DNA of 64,000 nucleotides. Source: Roseomonas aerilata DSM 19363 (GTDB taxonomy: Bacteria > Pseudomonadota > Alphaproteobacteria > Acetobacterales > Acetobacteraceae). The stretch spans positions 124,001-188,000 of the forward strand of contig NZ_JONP01000003.1 of NCBI RefSeq assembly GCF_000711725.1, given 5' to 3'. The notes under the pieces are model-generated. The model saw only the letters and a program-made list of their open reading frames with translations. It had not been told where the DNA came from and ran no database searches. Below, piece by piece: positions 59,359 to 64,000 of the stretch. Positions within the stretch are counted from its first letter, which is position 1. Every line of letters begins with the position of its first letter. The translations under genes and the position numbers were made by a program.

Positions 59359-59567
59359 AGGGGAAAGGGCACCGGTGCGGTAGAGCCCGACCAGCGTCAG
59401 GGCCGTGAGGGCGGAGGGATCGATGGGCTTGTCTCCCGGTGATGATGGCGGGCGCCATGCAAGGACCGGGCTCGGGGGCCTGCCGGGCAGGCGGGCCCGG
59501 CACCCTTCTTGCTGAACATCCGTCCATGCGGGCGGCCCATGCCGCCCTCCTGAAGGAGGGTTTACCG

Positions 59568-60605
59568 ATGGATCTGCATCCTTCCCGGCGCCGCTTGCTG
59601 GCCGGGGGCGCGGCGCTCGCCGGCTCGGCCCTGGCCATGCCGCATATCGCCCGCGCGCAGGCGATGTCGAAGCTCCGCTTCGCGCTCGACTGGGCGAAGC
59701 AGGGGCCGAACGCCTATGTGACCATGGGCCACGAGAAGGGCTTCTTCCGCGAGGTCGGCATCGACGCGACGGTCGATCGTGGCTTCGGCTCCGGCCGCGT
59801 GCCGACGGATATCGCGGCCGGCGCCTACGACATGGGCCAGGCCGACATCAACCCGGTCATCAAGTTCATGGCGGAGAACCCGAATTCCGGCCTCATCGTC
59901 ACGGGCATCTGGGGTGACCGCTCGCTTCTCTGCGCCGTCACGCGCGCGGATGGCGGGGTGCGCGCACCGAAGGACCTGGAAGGCAAGACGCTCGCCGCGC
60001 CGGAGTCGGATGCGGGCCGCCAGCTCTTCCCTGCCTTCGCGAGAACCGCGGGCGTGGATGCCTCCAAGGTGAACTGGCTGACGGTGAGCCCGGAACTCCG
60101 CGAGCCGATGCTCGTGCAGCGCCGCGCCGATGGCGTGACGGGCGCCATCACCTCGGTCGGCATGTCGCTGAAGGCGCTCGGCCTCGACTTCCCGCAGCAG
60201 CGGATCATGTACTACCGCGACCACGGGCTCGACCTGCTGGGCACCTGCTACATGACCACCCGTGCCTTCGCGGAGCGCAACCCCGAGGTGGTGCGCAACG
60301 CCCAGCGCGCGCTGTTCCGCTCGCTGATTTACGCGAACAGGAACCGCGAGGAGAGCATCGCCATGCTCAAGAAGGTGGAGCCGCTGACGGACGTCGCGAT
60401 CGAGACGGAACGGCAGGCCATCAGCATGGAGCAGCAGGTCATCTCCGACCATGTCATGGCCAACGGCCTGTCCAACCTCGATCCCGCGCGCTTCCAGAAG
60501 GCGATCGAGGCGGTGGAGAGCGCCTATGGCATGGCGCCGAAGGTGAAGGTGGCGGATATCTACACCGACAGCTTCCTGCCGCCGCTCGCCGAACGGCGCC
60601 TCTGA
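59568..60605 (+). CDS. Tat-exported NMT1/THI5-type ABC substrate-binding protein
   Basis: A 345-residue periplasmic binding protein. MDLHPSRRRLLAGGAALAGSALAMPHIARAQ is a twin-arginine signal. The mature part has LRFALDWAKQGPNAYVTMGHEKGFFREVGIDATV, typical of NMT1/THI5-like proteins that bind pyrimidines, riboflavin precursors, taurine or nitrate-like ligands. ATG at 59568 has GGAGG eight bases upstream. It diverges from the amidase and probably delivers the compound degraded by the ring-opening cluster. ATPase and permease genes are not in the window. A hairpin lies at 60613. Confidence 0.87.
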   Translation: MDLHPSRRRLLAGGAALAGSALAMPHIARAQAMSKLRFALDWAKQGPNAYVTMGHEKGFFREVGIDATVDRGFGSGRVPTDIAAGAYDMGQADINPVIKFMAENPNSGLIVTGIWGDRSLLCAVTRADGGVRAPKDLEGKTLAAPESDAGRQLFPAFARTAGVDASKVNWLTVSPELREPMLVQRRADGVTGAITSVGMSLKALGLDFPQQRIMYYRDHGLDLLGTCYMTTRAFAERNPEVVRNAQRALFRSLIYANRNREESIAMLKKVEPLTDVAIETERQAISMEQQVISDHVMANGLSNLDPARFQKAIEAVESAYGMAPKVKVADIYTDSFLPPLAERRL

Positions 60606-60612
60606 TCCGGCC

Positions 60613-60645
60613 GCCTCGCGCGGGCAGGCCCGCCCGCCGCGAGGC
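60613..60645 (+). terminator. Hairpin terminator after the binding-protein gene
   Basis: Arms 60613-60625 and 60632-60645 pair over 13 bp with a single bulged base and a six-base loop, followed by TCCTT. It begins eight bases after the stop at 60605. Confidence 0.6.
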
Positions 60646-60859
60646 TCCTTCCGGTGCGGCTTATCCCCTGCGTTGCGGCCAGCTGGAACCGATCTTACTT
60701 CGCCCCCGCACCATCCCCCGCCGCATCACCGAAGGGCGATAACCCTCACGAAACCGCTGGCGCCGGCAACCAACCATCGTCATGCTGCATTGCACAAAAT
60801 GCCTGTGCTCGAAGCGGGCGGGAAAAGCCAGACATGGCCCTTCCTGAAGGATGGGACCG

Positions 60860-61657
60860 ATGCAGCGTCGTCAACTTCTGCGCCTCTCCGGTACCGGGGT
60901 GCTCTGCGCCCCGATGATCCTGAGCCACGCCCGGGCCGCCTCGCCCGCCGGCGTGCCGCCCGATCGGAAGCAACAGGACCGGGAGCCCGTGGACGTGGAG
61001 CTGATCCTGGCGGTGGATGTCAGCCGCTCGATCGATGCCGAGGAGCACGAGGCGCAGATGCGCGGCTACGCGAGCGCCTTCCGGGACCAGGAGGTGATCC
61101 GCTCGATCGCCGGCGGCGGCATCGGCGCCATCGCCTGCACCCTCTTCACCTGGTCCGACGTGGACGCGCAGGACAACCTCGTGCCCTGGATGCGGATCGA
61201 CGGGGAGGCCGCGGCGGAACGCTTCGCTACCGCCATCGACGCCGCGCCGCGCCGCACGGGCAGCTATACCTCCATTTCCGGCGCCATGGAGCACGCGCTG
61301 CGGCTCTACGAGGGCGGCCGCTACGAGGGCACGCGGCGCGTTCTCGACATCTCCGGCGACGGCATGAACAACGCCGGGCGCCGGCTGGAGCCGGTGCGGG
61401 CGCGGATGATCGAGGAGGGGATCGTGATGAACGGCCTGGCCGTGCTCGACCGCGCGCCGCTGCCCGGTGGCACCTCCGCGCTGGAGGACTACTACCGCGA
61501 CGAGGTGATCGGCGGTCCTGGCGCCTTCCTCGTGGTGGCAGAAGGCTTCGAAGCCTTCGACCGCGCGGTGCGGCGCAAGATCTCGCGCGAAATCGCGGGC
61601 ATCGAGGGGGCGACGCGCTTCGCCGGCCTCCCGCGCGTGGACCGGGTGGCCGCGTGA
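60860..61657 (+). CDS. DUF1194 von Willebrand A-like protein, exported form
   Basis: A 265-residue DUF1194 protein. The start at ATG 60860 (MQRRQLLRLSGTG) has AAGGA eight bases upstream; ATG 60851 is possible. The N-terminus is a Tat-like signal ending near SHARA. The MIDAS-like motif is in LAVDVSRSID, with DISGDGMNNAG and DEVIGGPGAFLVV later. It is a paralogue of the signal-less protein at 29800 and shares the same closing motifs. Function is unknown; metal-dependent protein binding in the periplasm is plausible. Confidence 0.82.
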   Translation: MQRRQLLRLSGTGVLCAPMILSHARAASPAGVPPDRKQQDREPVDVELILAVDVSRSIDAEEHEAQMRGYASAFRDQEVIRSIAGGGIGAIACTLFTWSDVDAQDNLVPWMRIDGEAAAERFATAIDAAPRRTGSYTSISGAMEHALRLYEGGRYEGTRRVLDISGDGMNNAGRRLEPVRARMIEEGIVMNGLAVLDRAPLPGGTSALEDYYRDEVIGGPGAFLVVAEGFEAFDRAVRRKISREIAGIEGATRFAGLPRVDRVAA

Positions 61658-61730
61658 TGCCCGGGCGGGCCGTCATGGCCTGCATCTTGCTCCTCCGTTC
61701 CCAGCCGTTCACGACGCAAGAAGGGTGCTC

Positions 61731-61982
61731 ATGCCTCGCCTGACCGTTGTCTCCACCCGCGACTACCGCCAGCACGTGCTGCACATCGAGGAGCGCGGCA
61801 ACGGCACCTGCTCGGTGGTCGTCCATCCGCCCTCCCGCCTCGGGCGGCCGCGGCAGGTGACGCCGGTGGGTGAGGGCGCGCTGCTCATCGACCTCGTCAA
61901 TCAGGCCAAGGCCGAGATCGACGAGGTGATGGGGCCGAAGCCGGTGCCGCGGCGCCCGATGCTGCGCCGCCGCACCTTCTGA
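61731..61982 (+). CDS. Small conserved-looking protein, unknown function
   Basis: An 83-residue protein starting at ATG 61731 with AAGAAGG six bases upstream. It has an alternating beta-like N-terminus (LTVVSTRDYRQHVLHIEER, CSVVVHPPSRL), a helical middle (LLIDLVNQAKAEIDEVMG) and a basic end (RRPMLRRRTF). No signal, no cysteine pair. It follows the DUF1194 gene by 73 bases and is convergent with a Bug receptor. I do not recognise it. Confidence 0.55.
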   Translation: MPRLTVVSTRDYRQHVLHIEERGNGTCSVVVHPPSRLGRPRQVTPVGEGALLIDLVNQAKAEIDEVMGPKPVPRRPMLRRRTF

Positions 61983-61992
61983 GGCGCTTGCC

Positions 61993-62967
61993 CTATTCGG
62001 GCGCGATGTTCCCCTTGCCCACGACCTCCTTCCAACGGGCGATCTCGCCGCGCTGGAAGGCGGCGAAGTCCGCGGGCGCGCTGGCGACGATCTCGAAGCC
62101 GATATCGGTCAGCCGCTTCGCGACCTCCGGCTGGCGCAGCGCCGCGGCGCAGGCGGCATGCACCTGGGTGGCCAGTGCGGGCGCCATGCCCGGCGGTGCG
62201 CCCAGCGCCTGCCAGGAATAGACGACGAAGTCCGGCAGACCGGCTTCGCCAGCGGGCGGCGTCTCCGGCAGGGTCGGGTTGCGCGTCTCCGCCGTCGTCA
62301 TGATCGCCTTCACGCGGCCATCCCGGATCTGCGGCGCGATGGAGCCGAGGTTCTGGAAGGAGAACTGCACGTTCCCCGCGATGAGGTCCGTCGTGGCGGG
62401 GCCGCCGCCGGAATAGGGGGCGTGGGAGGCCTCCGTGCCCGTGCGCTGCTTGAACATCTCCGCCGTCAGGTGGTCCGAGGAGCCAACGCCGGAGCTTGAG
62501 TAGGCGGCGCGCCCGCCTCGCTCCTTCAGCCAGGCGACGAAGCCCGGCAGGTCGTTCGCCGGCACCTGCGCGGGGTTGACCACCAGCACGTTGGGCGTGC
62601 GCACGGTCTGCATCAGCCCCGTGAAGTCGCGGGTGGGGTCATAGCTGAGATTCGGGCGCAGCGCGGCGTTGATCGCCCAGGTGCTGATCGGCGCGTGCAT
62701 GAGGATGCCGCCGTCGGGCGCCGAGCGGATGACGACGCGGGCGCCGATCTCGCCGGTGGCGCCGGGGCGGTTCTCCACCACCACGGGCTTGCCGGTGGCC
62801 GCCTGCACCCCCTGCGCGATCGCGCGGCCGACGATGTCGGACGAGCTGCCGGGCGCGAAGGGCACGATGATGGTGACGGGCTTGGAGGGCCAGGCCTCCT
62901 GGGCGCGCAGCAGGCCGGGTGCGGCGAGGCCCCCGGCCGCAAGGCCAAGTATCTGGCGACGGTTCAT
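61993..62967 (-). CDS. Bug/TctC-family tripartite tricarboxylate transporter receptor
   Basis: A 324-residue receptor with signal MNRRQILGLAAGGLAAPGLLRAQ (RR, Tat-like). Landmarks: [38 protein letters not shown] and SGVGSSDHLTAEMFKQRTGTEASHAPYSGG. It is the close paralogue of the receptor at 32435. It lies downstream of a 2-hydroxyacid dehydrogenase on the same strand with 27 bases between, suggesting an operon for uptake and oxidation or reduction of a 2-hydroxy or 2-oxo acid. Confidence 0.9.
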   Translation of the reverse strand: MNRRQILGLAAGGLAAPGLLRAQEAWPSKPVTIIVPFAPGSSSDIVGRAIAQGVQAATGKPVVVENRPGATGEIGARVVIRSAPDGGILMHAPISTWAINAALRPNLSYDPTRDFTGLMQTVRTPNVLVVNPAQVPANDLPGFVAWLKERGGRAAYSSSGVGSSDHLTAEMFKQRTGTEASHAPYSGGGPATTDLIAGNVQFSFQNLGSIAPQIRDGRVKAIMTTAETRNPTLPETPPAGEAGLPDFVVYSWQALGAPPGMAPALATQVHAACAAALRQPEVAKRLTDIGFEIVASAPADFAAFQRGEIARWKEVVGKGNIAPE

Positions 62968-62994
62968 CTCTTTGTTTCCTCCACTACAGGTCTG

Positions 62995-63981
62995 TCAGAC
63001 AGGATCGATCGGCGGCTTTCCCGAGAGCACGGCGGCGACGTTGTCGAGTGCCTTGAACCCCATGGCGTTGCGCGTCTCGACCGTGGCGCTCGCGACATGC
63101 GGGGTGAGGAAGACGTTGGGCAGCTCGGCGAAGCGGAGGTCGAAATCGGGCTCGCGCCGGAAGACGTCGAGGCCGGCGGCGAAGAGCTGGCCGGACTTCA
63201 GCGCCTCGATCAGCGCGTCCTCGTCCACCAGCGAGCCGCGGGCGGTGTTCACGAAGACGGCGCCGCGGGGCAGCCGCGCGAAGGCCTCCGCCGTCATCAG
63301 CGTGCCGGCCTCGCCGCCGGGCAGGTGGAGGGAGAGGATATCGCAGCGCGGAAGCATCTCGTTGAGGTCGGCGAAGTATTCCGCCCCCGCCTCCTGCTCG
63401 GCCGGCAGCCGGCGGCGGTTATGGTAGAGGACCGTCATGCCGAAGCCGCGCGCCCGCTGGGCCATCGCCTGGCCGATCCGCCCCATGCCAACGATGCCGA
63501 GCGTCTTCCCGCTGACCTGAAGGCCGAGATTGTCCGGAAACCCGTAGCCCTTGCGCCATCCGGCGCGCATGATCGCCTCGTACTCGTGGCCGCGGCGGCA
63601 GGCGTTCAGCAGCAGCATGAAGGCGAGGTCCGCCGTGCAATCCGTCAGCACGTCCGGCGTGTTGGTGACGACGACGCCCGCGGCCTTCACCGCCTCCGAA
63701 TCCATGTGGTCGTGGCCGACGCTCGTGTTGGCGACAATCCGCAGGCTCGGCGGCAGCTTGGCCGCGTGGGCGGCGGTGATCCGCACCTTGCCGCCCGTGA
63801 CCACGGCGGCCAGGCCCTTCTCCGCCACGATGCCGAGCGCCTCGTCCGCGGTCATGTCGTGGTCCGTGATGATGGCGCCAAAGCGCTGGCGGGCGCGCTC
63901 GGCCACCGCCTCGGTCACGCGCCGCGCGACGAGCACGCCGCCGGGGATGACGCCATCCCCCCTCATGGAAGTTTCGGGCAA
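62995..63981 (-). CDS. D-isomer-specific 2-hydroxyacid dehydrogenase (glyoxylate/hydroxypyruvate reductase type)
   Basis: A 328-residue NAD(P)-dependent dehydrogenase. GMGRIGQAMAQRARGFGM near 157 is the dinucleotide motif, followed by HNRRRLP, whose Arg residues suggest NADPH preference. Catalytic residues are R in NTARGSLVDEDAL, E in DVFRREPD and H in LTPHVASAT. The start at TTG 63981 has GAGG seven bases upstream; ATG 63966 would remove five residues. It is upstream of a Bug receptor, so its substrate may be the imported acid. It differs from LdhA at 3353 in lacking the LFF-D insertion. Confidence 0.88.
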   Translation of the reverse strand: MPETSMRGDGVIPGGVLVARRVTEAVAERARQRFGAIITDHDMTADEALGIVAEKGLAAVVTGGKVRITAAHAAKLPPSLRIVANTSVGHDHMDSEAVKAAGVVVTNTPDVLTDCTADLAFMLLLNACRRGHEYEAIMRAGWRKGYGFPDNLGLQVSGKTLGIVGMGRIGQAMAQRARGFGMTVLYHNRRRLPAEQEAGAEYFADLNEMLPRCDILSLHLPGGEAGTLMTAEAFARLPRGAVFVNTARGSLVDEDALIEALKSGQLFAAGLDVFRREPDFDLRFAELPNVFLTPHVASATVETRNAMGFKALDNVAAVLSGKPPIDPV

Positions 63982-64000
63982 GCCGTTTCCTCGCGTTCTG

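Noticed and set aside
1-64000. tRNA, rRNA, CRISPR array, insertion sequence or prophage
   Set aside because: No T-loop/acceptor pattern, regularly spaced repeats, transposase or integrase frame could be recognised on either strand.

Overview
The window is very GC-rich, densely packed alphaproteobacterial chromosome. HWE-type histidine kinase signalling, PEP-CTERM sorting, frequent GTG/TTG starts and above all nine Bug/TctC-type solute receptors point to an Acetobacteraceae member of the Roseomonas kind. That assignment is inferred from gene content; no rRNA or tRNA gene is visible. I see no insertion sequence, integrase, prophage or CRISPR array. About 60 genes can be supported.

Layout. 0-9.6 kb: two tail-to-tail Bug receptors, a 4,5-dihydroxyphthalate decarboxylase-like protein, a four-cysteine Fnr-type regulator divergent from fermentative D-lactate dehydrogenase, a second Crp/Fnr protein, an SPW/DUF2243/NDH-2 operon and a patatin-like hydrolase. 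9.6-16.7 kb: a comparatively AT-rich leader with a strong sigma-54 promoter candidate before a PEP-CTERM phosphodiesterase, manganese catalase, and a signalling block (two single-domain response regulators, a Crp/Fnr protein, an HWE kinase). 17-25 kb: a GH1-like glycosidase coupled to a sugar 1-dehydrogenase, then HU, ribF, a LOG protein, a MaoC hydratase, an M20 peptidase and a lone BPSL0067-type amidase. 25.5-36 kb: a BtuB-like receptor under a cobalamin riboswitch, ExoD, a DUF1194 protein, a PhnW-type aminotransferase, OmpW behind a perfect FNR box, formate-tetrahydrofolate ligase and three Bug receptors. 36-44 kb: two transglutaminase-like proteins with an N-formylglutamate amidohydrolase, a degenerate PIG-L protein, a three-component Rieske oxygenase and an acyltransferase.

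43-52.5 kb: a GntR regulator diverges from a run of eight co-directional genes (FAH-family hydrolase, two Bug receptors, two-subunit molybdenum hydroxylase, dihydroxyphthalate decarboxylase-like protein, third Bug receptor, alpha/beta hydrolase), which looks like a catabolic operon for a carboxylated, probably N-heteroaromatic, compound. 52.5-60.6 kb, mostly opposite strand: two translationally coupled genes I cannot identify, then an SDR, an FAD monooxygenase, a cyanuric acid hydrolase/barbiturase-family enzyme with all six expected catalytic Lys/Ser residues, and an amidase-signature protein, facing a Tat-exported NMT1-type binding protein. The order suggests a route for opening and hydrolysing a cyclic ureide or imide. 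60.6-64 kb: a second DUF1194 protein, a small unknown, a Bug receptor and a 2-hydroxyacid dehydrogenase.

The genes together suggest a nutritionally versatile aerobe that takes up many small organic acids, degrades (hetero)aromatic compounds and can adjust to low oxygen.
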